Shown: positions 1 through 8,498, counted from the stretch's first letter. The stretch is 64,000 nt of DNA from Thermoleophilia bacterium (GCA_020845695.1 JADLFG010000064.1:28779-92778), one strand, 5' to 3'. Program-made: numbers and translations. The notes: a model not told the origin generated them from the letters alone.

Positions 1-246
1 CGGCTGGCGGCCCGGGCCCGGGTGACGGTGGCGGTCGAGAGCGGCGCCGGCCGCGTCGTTCGCACGCTGCTCGCCGGCGTCCGCCGGGCGCCTGGGGCAC
101 TCGAGCTCGTCTGGAACGGGCGCGACGGGGCGGGCGAGCGGGTCTCGAGCGGCCGCTACGTCGTCCGCGTGACCGCGGCGGGACGGATCGGAGTCTCCGC
201 TCTGGCCGCCGCGGTCACCGTCGAGCGCCCCGGGGCAGCGGGCTAG
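1..246 (+). CDS. FlgD-like Ig-domain protein, C-terminal fragment
   Basis: The reading frame is open from the first base, so the gene begins before the window and only its last 81 codons are visible. The fragment shows the pattern of a FlgD-type Ig-like domain: a strand that is 'vvRtLl', then a 'leLvWNGRDGAGERVSSGRYVVRV' type turn (Trp-Asn-Gly-Arg-Asp). The same pattern (VWDGRDDAG, SDGRY) occurs in the secreted protein at 18303-19286. Such domains usually sit in exported, surface-bound proteins. The function of the full protein cannot be told from this piece. Confidence 0.7.
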   Translation, partial: RLAARARVTVAVESGAGRVVRTLLAGVRRAPGALELVWNGRDGAGERVSSGRYVVRVTAAGRIGVSALAAAVTVERPGAAG

Positions 247-249
247 AGT
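244..249 (+). promoter_or_regulatory. -10 box of leaderless promoter
   Basis: TAGAGT lies 6 nt before the ATG at 256. Transcription would start at or next to the A of the start codon, so no Shine-Dalgarno leader is expected. Confidence 0.6.
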
Positions 250-255
250 GGCCCG

Positions 256-918
256 ATGAGCGAGATCACGGACGCGCTGACCCGCGCGGTCGGCGACGCT
301 GGCGTGTACGCGGTATTCGCGCTGATGCTGGTCGACGCCGTGCTCCCGGCAGGCAGCGAGATCGTGATGCTGTACGCGGGCGCGCTGGCCGCCGGGGCGT
401 TCCCCGACAGCGAGGTGTCGCTGTTCGGGGCCGGGATCGAGTCGACGGCCTGGGGCTACGTGGTCATGGTCGTGGCCGGCACGATCGGCTACTGGCTGGG
501 CTCGGCGCTCGGCTGGGGCATCGGCGCGTACGGGGGACGCCCGCTACTCGAGCGGCACGGCCGCTGGCTCCACCTGACGCCCGAGCGGCTCGAGCGCGCG
601 GAGGAGTGGTTCGCCCGCCACGGGGACTGGGCGGTCTTCCTCGGGCGCGTTGTCCCGGTCGTTCGCTCCTTCATCTCCGTGCCGGCCGGCGTGGCCGAGA
701 TGCGCTTCGGCCGCTACGCCGGGCTCACGCTCGCGGGCTCGCTGATCTGGTGCCTCGGCTTCGCGGGTGCGGGGCTGGCGCTCGGAACCGGCTGGGAGCA
801 CTTCCACGAGCGGTCTCGCTACGCCGACTACGCGATAATCGGCCTCGCCGTCCTGGGCGCGGTCTACGTCGCGGTCAGGCTGCGCCGGCGTCGCGACCCG
901 GCGCGGGAGCGCGGGTAG
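256..918 (+). CDS. DedA family membrane protein
   Basis: 220 aa, the usual length for the DedA/SNARE-associated family of membrane proteins, now linked to lipid (undecaprenyl phosphate or phospholipid) translocation. An N-terminal hydrophobic segment (about 15-50) contains the family's re-entrant loop with acidic residue (LPAGSEIVMLYAGA). A second hydrophobic segment follows, then the conserved basic loop 'RHGDWAVFLGRVVPVVRSFISVPAGVAEM' region (about 117-152) with the F-GR--P--R----PAG signature, and two further membrane helices. The C-terminus is strongly basic. The start is fixed by the TAGAGT box 6 nt upstream. It stops just before the amino-sugar genes but has its own promoter. Substrate is not predictable from sequence. 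Confidence 0.85.
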   Translation: MSEITDALTRAVGDAGVYAVFALMLVDAVLPAGSEIVMLYAGALAAGAFPDSEVSLFGAGIESTAWGYVVMVVAGTIGYWLGSALGWGIGAYGGRPLLERHGRWLHLTPERLERAEEWFARHGDWAVFLGRVVPVVRSFISVPAGVAEMRFGRYAGLTLAGSLIWCLGFAGAGLALGTGWEHFHERSRYADYAIIGLAVLGAVYVAVRLRRRRDPARERG

Positions 919-921
919 ACT
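916..921 (+). promoter_or_regulatory. -10 box for the aminotransferase gene
   Basis: TAGACT overlaps the stop codon (TAG) of the DedA gene. It abuts a GTG at 922 and lies 9 nt before the GTG at 931, which favours the second GTG as start. Confidence 0.5.
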
Positions 922-930
922 GTGACGTCC

Positions 931-2025
931 GTGACCATCCCGCTCGTGGACGTCAAGGCGCAGCTGGCGCCGCTCGCCGCCGAGCTCGAGGGCACGATCG
1001 CCGAGGTGATCGGGTCCGGCCGGTTCATTCTCGGCCCGAACGTCGACGCGTTCGAGCGCGAGGTGGCCGCGTACCTGCGCGCGGGCGAGGCCGTGGGCGT
1101 GGCCAACGGCACCGACGCCCTCGTGCTCGTCCTCGAGGCGCTCGGGGTCGGGCCCGGCGACGAGGTGATCTGCCCGGCGTTCACGTTCTACGCGACCGCG
1201 GAGGCGATCGCCCGGCGCGGCGCCACGCCCGTGTTCTGCGAGATCGAGCGTGACACGCTCAACCTCGACCCGGCCGATGTCGCCGCGCGCGTGACCGGAC
1301 GCACGCGAGCGATCGTCGCCGTGCACCTGTTCGGCCGGCCGGCCCCGCTCGCGGAGCTGCCGGCCGGAGTCCCGGTGATCGAGGACGCGGCCCAGGCCTT
1401 CGGCGCGACGCTCGGGGGCAGACGGGCCGGCACGGCCGGGGTGGCCGGCACCTTCAGCTTCTTCCCGACCAAGAACCTGCCCGCGCTCGGCGACGGCGGC
1501 CTCGTCGCGACGGGCGATCCCGAGCTGGCCCGGCGGGTCCGGCTGCTCAGGCTCCACGGCTCGCGCGACAAGCGGGTCTTCGAAGCGGTCGGCTACAACT
1601 CGCGACTCGACGAGCTCCAGGCGGCCGCGTTGCGCGTGCTGCTTCCGCGCGTCGACACGTGGAACGCGGCCCGGCGCGAGGCGGCCGCGCGCTACGCGGA
1701 GCTCGGGCTCGGCGAGCTCTGCGAGCTCCCGGGCAACGAGGACGGGCACGTGTACCACATGTACGTCGTCCGCACGCCCGAGCGCGATCGCCTGGCAGCG
1801 GCGCTCGCGGCCGAGGGGATCGGCTGCGCTGCCTACTACGGAACGCCGCTGCACCTCCAGCCCGTGTTCGCCTCGCTCGGCTATCGCGACGGCTCCCTGC
1901 CCGTGACCGAGCAGGCCGGCCGGGAGAACCTGGCGCTGCCTCTCTACCCCGGCATCACGGCCGAGCAGCAGGAACGGGTAGTCGCGTGCGTCCGCACAGC
2001 CGCCTCCATTGGAGTCGCGCGGTGA
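931..2025 (+). CDS. DegT/DnrJ/EryC1/StrS aminotransferase
   Basis: PLP-dependent sugar aminotransferase of the DegT/WecE type, which puts an amino group on a keto-sugar nucleotide. About 364 aa from the GTG at 931; the GTG at 922 would add three residues but touches the -10 box. Visible signatures: N-terminal 'PLVDVKAQLAPL', the cofactor-binding 'NGTDALVL' and 'GDEVICPAFTF' segments, the 'EDAAQAFGA' aspartate that pairs with the PLP ring nitrogen, and the lysine that forms the Schiff base in 'SFFPTKNL' (about residue 181). The next gene, a CapD-type dehydratase, overlaps the stop (GTGA). The pair looks like one route: 4,6-dehydration then transamination to a 4-amino sugar. It could equally act on a 3-keto sugar; the exact substrate is not readable. 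Confidence 0.87.
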   Translation: MTIPLVDVKAQLAPLAAELEGTIAEVIGSGRFILGPNVDAFEREVAAYLRAGEAVGVANGTDALVLVLEALGVGPGDEVICPAFTFYATAEAIARRGATPVFCEIERDTLNLDPADVAARVTGRTRAIVAVHLFGRPAPLAELPAGVPVIEDAAQAFGATLGGRRAGTAGVAGTFSFFPTKNLPALGDGGLVATGDPELARRVRLLRLHGSRDKRVFEAVGYNSRLDELQAAALRVLLPRVDTWNAARREAAARYAELGLGELCELPGNEDGHVYHMYVVRTPERDRLAAALAAEGIGCAAYYGTPLHLQPVFASLGYRDGSLPVTEQAGRENLALPLYPGITAEQQERVVACVRTAASIGVAR

Positions 2026-3896
2026 GGCTGCTCTCGCGCCACCGCGTCTGGCAGACGGCCGTCGATGCGGGCCTCGTCGTCGCCGCGTGGTACCTCGCTT
2101 TCTGGCTCCGCTTCGACGCCGGGATCCCCGCCCCCTACGGGCGCCTGTTCGAGCAGAGCATCTACATCGTCGCCCCGATCAAGCTCGCGATCTTCGTCCT
2201 CTTCGGCTTCTACAGCCACTGGTGGCGGTACGTCTCGATCCGGGACATGTGGGCGCTCGTGCGCGGTGTCACGGTCGCGACGATCGTGGCGGAGTTCGTC
2301 GTCTACCTGGTCGACCCGGTCGCCGGCTTCCGCGTGCCCCGCTCCGTCCTCGTCCTCGACTGGCTCGTGCTGCTCGCTCTCGTCGCCGGCGCCCGCCTGC
2401 TCGCCCGCACGATCATCGAGCGGCCGGGCCCGCGCAGTCTCGTCGCCCGCGGCAAGGAGGCGCTCGTGGTCGGCGCCGGGGACGCCGGGCAGCTGATCAT
2501 CAAGGAGATGCTGCGCAACGCGAGCCTCGGCTACACGCCGATCGGCGCCGTCGACGACGACCCGCGCAAGAAGAACCTGCGCCTGCACGGCATCCGCGTG
2601 ATCGGCTCGACGCACGAGCTGCCGCAACTGATCGCGGACGCGAAGCCCGACGAGGTGATCATCGCGATCCCGTCAGCGCCCGGCGAGACGCGCCAGCGGA
2701 TCGTCGCGGCCTGCCGCGACGCCGGCGTTCCCGTCAAGACGCTGCCGTCCGTGTACGAGCTGATCTCCGGCGACGTGCACCTCGCCCGGCGCCTGCGCGA
2801 GGTGCAGGTCGAGGACGTGCTGGGCCGGGAGCCGGTGCAGCTCGACCTCGACGCGATCGCCTCCTACGTTGCCGGCCAGACGGTGCTCGTCACCGGCGCG
2901 GGCGGCTCGATCGGGGCGGAGCTGTGCCGGCAGCTCGCGCTCGTCCGCCCCGGGCGGCTACTGCTCGTCGAGCACGCAGAGAACGCGCTCGTCGAGATCG
3001 AGCGGGAGCTGCTGCACGAGCGCGGTTTCTCGGCGGTCGTGCCGGTGCTCGCGGACGTGAAGAACCGCGCGAAGCTGCGCCAGGTGTTCGAGCACCACCG
3101 CCCCGCGGTCGTGTTCCACGCCGCGGCCTACAAGCACGTGCCGCTGATGGAAGGCAACCCGGTCGAGTCGATCCGCAACAACGTCGGCTCGACCCAGGTG
3201 CTCGCCGAGGTCGCCGCGGAGTTCGAGACCGGGACGTTCGTGCTCGTCTCGACGGACAAGGCGGTCAATCCGCAGAACGTGCTCGGGCAGACGAAGCTGC
3301 TCTGCGAGTGGATCGTGCACAACGCGGCCGAGCGCCCGGAGAGCCGCACCCGCTACATCGCCGTGCGCTTCGGCAACGTGCTGGCCTCGTCGGGAAGCGT
3401 GATCCCGCTGTTCCGGCGCCAGATCGCCCGCGGCGGCCCCGTCACAGTCACCCACCCGGAGATGACGCGCTACTTCATGACGATCCCCGAGGCGGCGCAG
3501 CTGATCGTGCAGGCGGGCGCGATCGGGGAGTCCGGGGACGTGTTTGTGCTCGACATGGGCGAGCCCGTGCGGATCCTCGATCTCGCGCACGACATGATCC
3601 GGCTCTCGGGCAAGGAGCCCGGCCGCGACGTCCCGGTCGAGATCATCGGGGTCAGGCCGGGCGAGAAGCTCCACGAGGAGCTGTGGGCGGACGGGGAGGA
3701 CGCCGTCCCGACCGCCCACCCGAAGATCTACCGCTGCCGGGCGCAGGAGGTCGATCCGGTCTGGCTCGACGCGGAGCTGGCCGTGCTCCTCGCCCTCGTC
3801 GACGCGGGCGACACGCTCGAGGCGGTCGGCAAGCTCGGCGCGATCGTCCGCGCCCCCAGGCGCGTCGGCGTCGCGGATCGCGAGTCGATCTCGTAA
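2022..3896 (+). CDS. CapD/PglF-type nucleotide-sugar 4,6-dehydratase
   Basis: Membrane-anchored polysaccharide biosynthesis protein, 624 aa, as in the CapD/WbpM/PglF family. Four hydrophobic segments fill residues 1-130, followed by a CoA-binding-like Rossmann domain (GAGDAG at 151-156) and the catalytic SDR domain (TGAGGSIGAE at 291-300). It removes water from a UDP-HexNAc to give the 4-keto-6-deoxy sugar that the upstream aminotransferase can use. In the active site the family has Met (instead of the SDR Tyr) four residues before the catalytic Lys; here that position is Leu (VLGQTK, about L421/K425), a conservative change. The GTG start at 2022 overlaps the upstream TGA, so the genes are translationally coupled. 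An in-frame opening further upstream lies inside the aminotransferase gene and is not used. Confidence 0.87.
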   Translation: MRLLSRHRVWQTAVDAGLVVAAWYLAFWLRFDAGIPAPYGRLFEQSIYIVAPIKLAIFVLFGFYSHWWRYVSIRDMWALVRGVTVATIVAEFVVYLVDPVAGFRVPRSVLVLDWLVLLALVAGARLLARTIIERPGPRSLVARGKEALVVGAGDAGQLIIKEMLRNASLGYTPIGAVDDDPRKKNLRLHGIRVIGSTHELPQLIADAKPDEVIIAIPSAPGETRQRIVAACRDAGVPVKTLPSVYELISGDVHLARRLREVQVEDVLGREPVQLDLDAIASYVAGQTVLVTGAGGSIGAELCRQLALVRPGRLLLVEHAENALVEIERELLHERGFSAVVPVLADVKNRAKLRQVFEHHRPAVVFHAAAYKHVPLMEGNPVESIRNNVGSTQVLAEVAAEFETGTFVLVSTDKAVNPQNVLGQTKLLCEWIVHNAAERPESRTRYIAVRFGNVLASSGSVIPLFRRQIARGGPVTVTHPEMTRYFMTIPEAAQLIVQAGAIGESGDVFVLDMGEPVRILDLAHDMIRLSGKEPGRDVPVEIIGVRPGEKLHEELWADGEDAVPTAHPKIYRCRAQEVDPVWLDAELAVLLALVDAGDTLEAVGKLGAIVRAPRRVGVADRESIS

Positions 3897-3920
3897 TGGT
3901 TCCGTAGCCGGCTGCCCGTC

Positions 3921-3926
3921 TAGGGT
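3921..3926 (+). promoter_or_regulatory. -10 box of leaderless promoter
   Basis: TAGGGT lies 6 nt before the GTG at 3933, the same spacing as at 256. Confidence 0.55.
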
Positions 3927-3932
3927 GCCCGG

Positions 3933-5807
3933 GTGGACCCGGACCGCATCCTCGACGGGCTGAACGCGGAGCAGCGCCGCGCGGTCGAGGCCGTGCGCGG
4001 CCCGGTCGTGATCCTCGCCGGCGCCGGCACGGGGAAGACGACGACGATCACGCGGCGAATCGCCTACCAGGTCGCGACCGCAGCATTCGGCGCCCGGGAG
4101 CTCCTCGCGGTCACGTTCACGGACCGGGCCGCAGGCGAGCTGCGCGCGCGGCTCGAGCGGCTCGGCGTGCGCGGCGTCCGGGCGCGCACGTTTCACGCGA
4201 CCGCGCTCGCGCAGCTCCGCCACCTCGCGCCCGACACCGGGAGGATCCTGCCCGCGAAAGCGCAGTTGCTCGCCCCGATCGCGCGCTCGCTCCACCGCGC
4301 CTACCGCTACCGCCCGCTGGCCGAGCTGGCGGGGGAGATCGAGTGGGCGAAGAACCTCCGCCTGCCGCCCGAGCGCTACTTGGGAGGTCTCGGCGACCAC
4401 GAGCCACCCGTGCCCCCGGACGTGATGGCCCGGGTGTACGCGGGGTACGAGGAGCGCAAGCGCCGGGCCGGGTGGATCGACTTCGAGGACGTGCTCGAGT
4501 TGCTCGTGCGAGCCTACGAGCGGGCTCCGGCAGCGCTCGCGCGCTTCCGCGAGCAGTGCCGCGCGATCACCGTCGACGAGTACCAGGACGTCAACCTCCT
4601 CCAGCAGTCGCTGCTCGACCTCTGGCTCGGCGATCGCGACGAGCTGTGCGTGGTCGGCGACGACTACCAGGCGATCTACTCGTTCACCGGCGCCACGCCC
4701 GCGTACCTGCTCGGGGCGCGCCTCCGCTTCCCGCACGCGACCGTGGTGCGGCTCGAACGCACCTACCGCTCGACCGCGCAGATCCTCGGGCTCGCGAACA
4801 GGCTCGCCTCCCGGCTCGGCGGCGAGCCGAGGACGCTCGTCGCGACGCGCCCCGACGGCCCCGAGCCCGCGCTCGAGGCGCTGCCGAGCGCCGCGGCGGA
4901 GGTGGCGCGCGTCGTCGAGGTCGTGTCCGAGCTGCGCCGGGAGGGCACGTGCGACGAGGAGATCGCGATCCTCGTCCGCGTGAACGCGCGCTCCGAGGAG
5001 CTCGAGGAGCCGCTCGCGGCCGCGGGCATCCCCTACCGGGTGCGGGGCGGTGCCTTCCTCGACCGCCCGGCCGCCCGGGCCGCCGTCAAGCTGCTGCGCC
5101 GGACGCCGGCGGCTCCCGCGCCCGAGGCGGTCGTGGCGGTCACGGCCGAGCTCGGGCTGCTCGACGAGCTGCCGGAGGGGCTCGGCGACGAGGGAGTCAC
5201 GTACCAGGAGGATCTGCGGCGGCTGCTCGCGCTCGCCGCGGCCGCCGGCCCGGCGCGCACAACGGCGGAACTCGTCGCCGACCTCGAGGCCCGCTTCGCT
5301 TCCGACGGGCAAGGGCGGGGCGTGCAGATCCTCACTTACCACCGCGTCAAGGGCCTCGAGTTCGACGCCGTGCTGCTGCCGTTCCTGCAGGAGGGAGAGC
5401 TGCCGTGGCGACGCTCGAGGTCGGAAGCGGCGGTTGCCGAGGAGCGGCGCCTGCTCTACGTCGGCCTGACCCGCGCCCGCCGCAGCCTGCATCTGAGCTG
5501 GTCGGCGGAGCGCGCTCCGAGCCGGTTTCTCGCCGAGCTTGGCGTGCCCACCGGGCCCCGGCCGCGATCCGCTGCGGCACCCGGCGACGACGGGCCGGTG
5601 CTGGCGGCGCTCCGGGAGTGGCGGCGCCGGCGCGCGGCGGCGGACGGGGTGCCCGCCTACGTCGTCTTCCACGATCGGACGCTGGCGGAGATCGCGGCCC
5701 GGTTGCCGGCCGGGGCCGGCGAGCTGGCGCAGGTGCCCGGGGTGGGGCCCGCGAAGCTCGGTCGCTACGGCGCCGACGTGCTCGCGGTCGTTGCCCGAGG
5801 CGGCTGA
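3933..5807 (+). CDS. uvrD2: UvrD2-like ATP-dependent DNA helicase with HRDC domain
   Basis: Superfamily 1A 3'-5' helicase, 624 aa. Motifs in order: Q motif (LNAEQRRAV), Walker A (GAGTGKTTT, about 30-38), DEXX box as VDEYQD (about 214-219), motif III (GDDYQAIYSFTG), motif IV (YRST), motif V (TYHRVKGLEFDAVLLP) and motif VI (YVGLTRAR). The last 75 residues form an HRDC-like domain (VFHDRTLAEIA then a helix-hairpin PGVGPAKL). This layout, a short UvrD plus HRDC, is that of actinobacterial UvrD2, a helicase involved in DNA repair and recombination. It stands alone with its own leaderless promoter and converges on the DUF354 gene. Confidence 0.88.
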   Translation: MDPDRILDGLNAEQRRAVEAVRGPVVILAGAGTGKTTTITRRIAYQVATAAFGARELLAVTFTDRAAGELRARLERLGVRGVRARTFHATALAQLRHLAPDTGRILPAKAQLLAPIARSLHRAYRYRPLAELAGEIEWAKNLRLPPERYLGGLGDHEPPVPPDVMARVYAGYEERKRRAGWIDFEDVLELLVRAYERAPAALARFREQCRAITVDEYQDVNLLQQSLLDLWLGDRDELCVVGDDYQAIYSFTGATPAYLLGARLRFPHATVVRLERTYRSTAQILGLANRLASRLGGEPRTLVATRPDGPEPALEALPSAAAEVARVVEVVSELRREGTCDEEIAILVRVNARSEELEEPLAAAGIPYRVRGGAFLDRPAARAAVKLLRRTPAAPAPEAVVAVTAELGLLDELPEGLGDEGVTYQEDLRRLLALAAAAGPARTTAELVADLEARFASDGQGRGVQILTYHRVKGLEFDAVLLPFLQEGELPWRRSRSEAAVAEERRLLYVGLTRARRSLHLSWSAERAPSRFLAELGVPTGPRPRSAAAPGDDGPVLAALREWRRRRAAADGVPAYVVFHDRTLAEIAARLPAGAGELAQVPGVGPAKLGRYGADVLAVVARGG

Positions 5808-5832
5808 GCTGGCGCTCGTCGCTGGCGGCCGG

Positions 5833-5850
5833 GCTGAGCCGCGGCTCAGC
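5833..5850. terminator. Palindromic hairpin between convergent genes
   Basis: GCTGAGCC-GC-GGCTCAGC is a perfect 8-bp inverted repeat 25 nt after the helicase stop. It contains the stop codon of the opposing DUF354 gene. It has no T tract, so it is a candidate two-way terminator or stabiliser only. Confidence 0.45.
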
Positions 5851-6856
5851 GATCGAGCGCGGAGAGCAGCAGCCCGAGCAGGAGCGACGGGTCGCGCCGG
5901 ACGCGCTCGCCGGTTCCGGTCCGCTTCACGAGCTCGAGCGCGCGCGGGTCGGTCAGCGGGCGCAGCCGTCCCTCCCGGATCAGGAGCTCGTCGACGCCGC
6001 CCAGCCGGCCGCCGAAAGTCGTGTAGACGGGCACCCCGAGTGCCGCCGCCTCCCGGTTCATCGTGCCCCCGGCCGAGACGACGAGGTCGGCGAGCGCGAT
6101 CAGGCTCTGGGCGTCGACAGCGCCCTCCGGGACGACGAGCGAGGGGAGGTGGAGCTCCTTCACGTAGGCCCTCTGCTCGGCGGTTCGGGGCACGATCACC
6201 GCGCGCACCGACGGGTCATGACCGAGGTGCTCGAGTACCTGGGGGAAGAGGGGATTCGAGCGGCGGTGGTAGAGGGAGACGTCCGGCGGCGTGCGCACGA
6301 CGACGATCACGTGGCCCGCGTCGACGTCGAGCGTCGCGAGCGCGGCCGGGTCCGGCTCGAAGTCCGACAGGTAGTACTCTTCCTTCAGGCCGGGGTACTG
6401 CCGCAGCTTCGCCGCCCTGACGCCGTAGCGCTCGAGCCGAGCAGGCGGGACCGCGTCGGGGACGACCACCCTCGTCGCGGCCCGGCAGCCGAGCTGGTGC
6501 TGGAGCGTCGCGAACTCGTAGTCGAACGTCGTCGTGCTCGGCACCCCGAGCCGCCGCGCGGCGAGGGTGAGCTCGTGCGAGCCGTGGGCGAGGGCGACGT
6601 CGAAACGCCGTCTCCTGGCCCAGCGCGAGAGCGAGGGCAGCCGGGAAGCGAGCGCCCGGAGCTTGCCCGCGCGCGAGCGCCCGCCGTGGCGCCCGATCAG
6701 CTCGGCCTCGAGCCCGTGCAGCGTCAGTAGCTCGATGGTCTGGGCGTAGTCTCGGGCCGTGAGCTCGACCTCGGCACCGCGATCGGCGAGGAGCCGGATG
6801 AGCGGCCGGAACACGAGCACGTGCGCCGGCGCGGTGATGTCGATCCAGACGCGCAC
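5846..6856 (-). CDS. DUF354 family protein (glycosyltransferase-B-like)
   Basis: 336 aa, starting 'MRVWIDITAPAHVLVFRPLI', typical of DUF354 proteins found in archaeal and bacterial polysaccharide clusters. The family has a fold like MurG/WecB-type GT-B enzymes: an N-terminal half with 'LTARDYAQTIELL' and a C-terminal half with the glycine-rich 'VSAGGTMNREAAALGVPVY' region (about 270-290), which in MurG-like enzymes binds the nucleotide sugar. A sugar-transfer or epimerase role in surface glycan assembly is inferred, not shown. The next upstream gene on the same strand is a phosphoglycosyl transferase, but this gene has its own -10 box (TAGACT, 6 nt before the GTG). Confidence 0.75.
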   Translation of the reverse strand: MRVWIDITAPAHVLVFRPLIRLLADRGAEVELTARDYAQTIELLTLHGLEAELIGRHGGRSRAGKLRALASRLPSLSRWARRRRFDVALAHGSHELTLAARRLGVPSTTTFDYEFATLQHQLGCRAATRVVVPDAVPPARLERYGVRAAKLRQYPGLKEEYYLSDFEPDPAALATLDVDAGHVIVVVRTPPDVSLYHRRSNPLFPQVLEHLGHDPSVRAVIVPRTAEQRAYVKELHLPSLVVPEGAVDAQSLIALADLVVSAGGTMNREAAALGVPVYTTFGGRLGGVDELLIREGRLRPLTDPRALELVKRTGTGERVRRDPSLLLGLLLSALDR

Positions 6857-6862
6857 CGGGCC

Positions 6863-6868
6863 AGTCTA
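6863..6868 (-). promoter_or_regulatory. -10 box of leaderless promoter (DUF354 gene)
   Basis: Read on the minus strand: TAGACT, then 6 nt, then the GTG at 6856. Confidence 0.6.
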
Positions 6869-6896
6869 GAGGGGTCGCCCGGGGCGCCCGCGCGAG

Positions 6897-7592
6897 TCAC
6901 TCGCGGCCGGGCCCGCGGGGGTGGCGGAGGAGGCCCAGAATCGCGCCGGCTGACTGCCTCCCGACGCGCGCGATCGTGGCGGCGACGACGCGCAGGTACA
7001 GCCGCGCCGACCGATCGGCCACGTACTCGAGGTCGTGCGCGAGCTTCTCGCCCCAGGACGGCTCGCGGCCCATCCGGGTCTGCGCGAACCCGGTGAGGCC
7101 CGGCCGGACGACGAGCCGTTGCCAGTACTGGGGAATCTGCTCGCAGAGCTCCTCGAAGAACGCGGGGCGGATCGGCCGGGGGCCGACGATGCTCATGTCG
7201 CCGCGCAGCACGTTCCAGAGCTGGGGCACCTCATCGAGCTGGGAGGCGCGGAGCCAGCGGCCGAGGCCGGTGACCTCCGTCCCCGTGCGCCGGTCGAGCT
7301 CGGCGCCCCAGTACGGGCCGAGCCGGCTCTCGGCGTCGGCCGCGAGCGTGCGGAACTTCAGCATCGTGAAGACGCGCCCGGCTTGGCCGACGCGGGCGCC
7401 GCGGTAGAGAACCGGGCTGCCCGAGCTGGCTCTGATCGCGACCGCGATCAGGAGCGCCGCCGGCGAGAATACGAGCAGCGCCAGACCCGAGATGGCGACG
7501 TCGAGCAGGCGCAGCGCCGCGTCGACGGGCCGCCGCTCGAGCCCCTCGTGGGCGAGCCGGGCGTAGCGCTCGGCGAGCGATTCGGCGTGCAC
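6897..7592 (-). CDS. Sugar transferase (polyprenyl-phosphate phosphoglycosyl transferase)
   Basis: 231 aa, monotopic phosphoglycosyl transferase of the PglC/WcaJ C-terminal type. It would load the first sugar-phosphate of a repeat unit onto undecaprenyl phosphate at the inner membrane face. One re-entrant hydrophobic segment (about 30-52, VAISGLALLVFSPAALLIAV) is followed by the basic 'FTMLKFRTL' motif, the 'SQLDEVPQLWNVLRGDMSIVGPRP' region with its catalytic Asp-Glu pair (about 117-140), and 'RPGLTGFAQ'. It lacks the extra N-terminal membrane domain of WbaP-type enzymes. A second enzyme of this type is encoded at 45001-45597, so the genome may start two different glycans. Confidence 0.87.
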   Translation of the reverse strand: MHAESLAERYARLAHEGLERRPVDAALRLLDVAISGLALLVFSPAALLIAVAIRASSGSPVLYRGARVGQAGRVFTMLKFRTLAADAESRLGPYWGAELDRRTGTEVTGLGRWLRASQLDEVPQLWNVLRGDMSIVGPRPIRPAFFEELCEQIPQYWQRLVVRPGLTGFAQTRMGREPSWGEKLAHDLEYVADRSARLYLRVVAATIARVGRQSAGAILGLLRHPRGPGRE

Positions 7593-7601
7593 GCGCGCCC
7601 G

Positions 7602-7607
7602 ATCATA
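7602..7607 (-). promoter_or_regulatory. -10 box (sugar transferase gene)
   Basis: Minus-strand TATGAT, 9 nt before the GTG at 7592. It shares a 77-nt divergent intergenic region with the promoter at 7657. Confidence 0.5.
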
Positions 7608-7656
7608 GTCCCGCCGCCAGCCGAGGGTTCCTGCCCCTGCGACGGGGCCGAACGGT

Positions 7657-7662
7657 TACGCT
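7657..7662 (+). promoter_or_regulatory. -10 box of leaderless promoter (DsbA-like gene)
   Basis: TACGCT lies 7 nt before the ATG at 7670. Confidence 0.5.
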
Positions 7663-7669
7663 GTAGCCC

Positions 7670-8446
7670 ATGTCCGGCAAGGCGGCCCGCAAGTCGCGCG
7701 CGCAGGTTCCCAAGGCACCCCCGCCGGTGGGCCAGGGAGGCGGCGGTCTGCCCCGTACCTGGCTCTACGCCGGCATCGGCGGGATCGCCGCGGTCGTCGC
7801 GATCGTGCTCGTGCTCGTCACCACCCTCGGCGGCGGTGGCGACGACTCCGCCTCGCCCGCCGGCGTCGACGGGGCCCAGACCGCGAAGCTGCTCGACGGG
7901 ATCCCCCAGGACGGCCTCTGGCTCGGCGATCCGGACGCCCCGGTGATCATGTACGAGTTCGTCGACCTGCAGTGCCCCTTCTGCCAGAAGGCGTCGACTG
8001 CCGTGCTGCCCGAGCTGATCTCGGACTACGTCCGGCCCGGCAAGGTGCGCATCCAGCTTCGCGGGCTCAGCTTCATCGGCCCCGACTCCGAGAAGGCGCT
8101 GCGCGCGGTCGTCGCCGCCGGTCTCCAGGACAAGGCTTGGCACGTCGAGCACCTGCTCTACGAGCATCAGGGAGATGAGAACGACGGCTGGGTGACCGAC
8201 CAGCTCCTGCGTGACGTGGGCGCGGCGGTGGCCGGCCTCGAGGTCGAGCGGATGCTCGACGACATGGACTCGGACGCCGTCGACGAGGCGATCGGCACCT
8301 CCGCCGGGGAGGCGCAGGCGGGTGGCGTCCGCTCGACGCCGACGTTCATGGCGGCCAAGGCGGGCGGCAAGCTGAAGGTGATCGACTACCAGACGCTCGA
8401 GCCCGACCCGTTCCGCGCCGCGCTGGACGAGCTGCTCGGTTCCTGA
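7670..8446 (+). CDS. Membrane-anchored DsbA-like thiol-disulfide oxidoreductase
   Basis: 258 aa. A basic, Pro/Gly-rich N-terminus (1-32) precedes one membrane anchor (about 33-54, WLYAGIGGIAAVVAIVLVLV). The rest faces outside and is a thioredoxin-fold domain of the DsbA/DSBA_4 type: 'GDPDAPVIMYEFVDLQCPFCQK' holds the CPFC active site (about 103-106), with the helical insert after it and the cis-Pro loop in 'GVRSTPTFM' (about 221-229). It should oxidise or shuffle disulfides in exported proteins. It is transcribed alone; the divergent neighbour is a sugar transferase. The partner that recycles it (VKOR or DsbB) is not in the window. Confidence 0.86.
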   Translation: MSGKAARKSRAQVPKAPPPVGQGGGGLPRTWLYAGIGGIAAVVAIVLVLVTTLGGGGDDSASPAGVDGAQTAKLLDGIPQDGLWLGDPDAPVIMYEFVDLQCPFCQKASTAVLPELISDYVRPGKVRIQLRGLSFIGPDSEKALRAVVAAGLQDKAWHVEHLLYEHQGDENDGWVTDQLLRDVGAAVAGLEVERMLDDMDSDAVDEAIGTSAGEAQAGGVRSTPTFMAAKAGGKLKVIDYQTLEPDPFRAALDELLGS

Positions 8447-8492
8447 CGCGCACCCGCGCCGCCCGGCCGTCGGCGTGCGGGGGTCGGAGATG

Positions 8493-8498
8493 CATAAT
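8493..8498 (+). promoter_or_regulatory. -10 box (LysR gene)
   Basis: CATAAT, inside TGCATAAT (an extended -10 like TGN), 8 nt before the ATG at 8507. A TTG at 8501 is too close to the box to be the start. Confidence 0.5.

Noticed and set aside
1659..2021. Upstream extension of the CapD-type dehydratase frame
   Set aside because: It lies fully inside the aminotransferase gene; the family N-terminus (membrane helix) begins at GTG 2022.
2958..5672. Long open frame on the minus strand (about 900 codons) opposite the dehydratase and helicase genes
   Set aside because: Arg/Glu/Leu-rich composition without domains, lying antisense to two clearly functional genes; a typical by-product of high GC at third codon positions.
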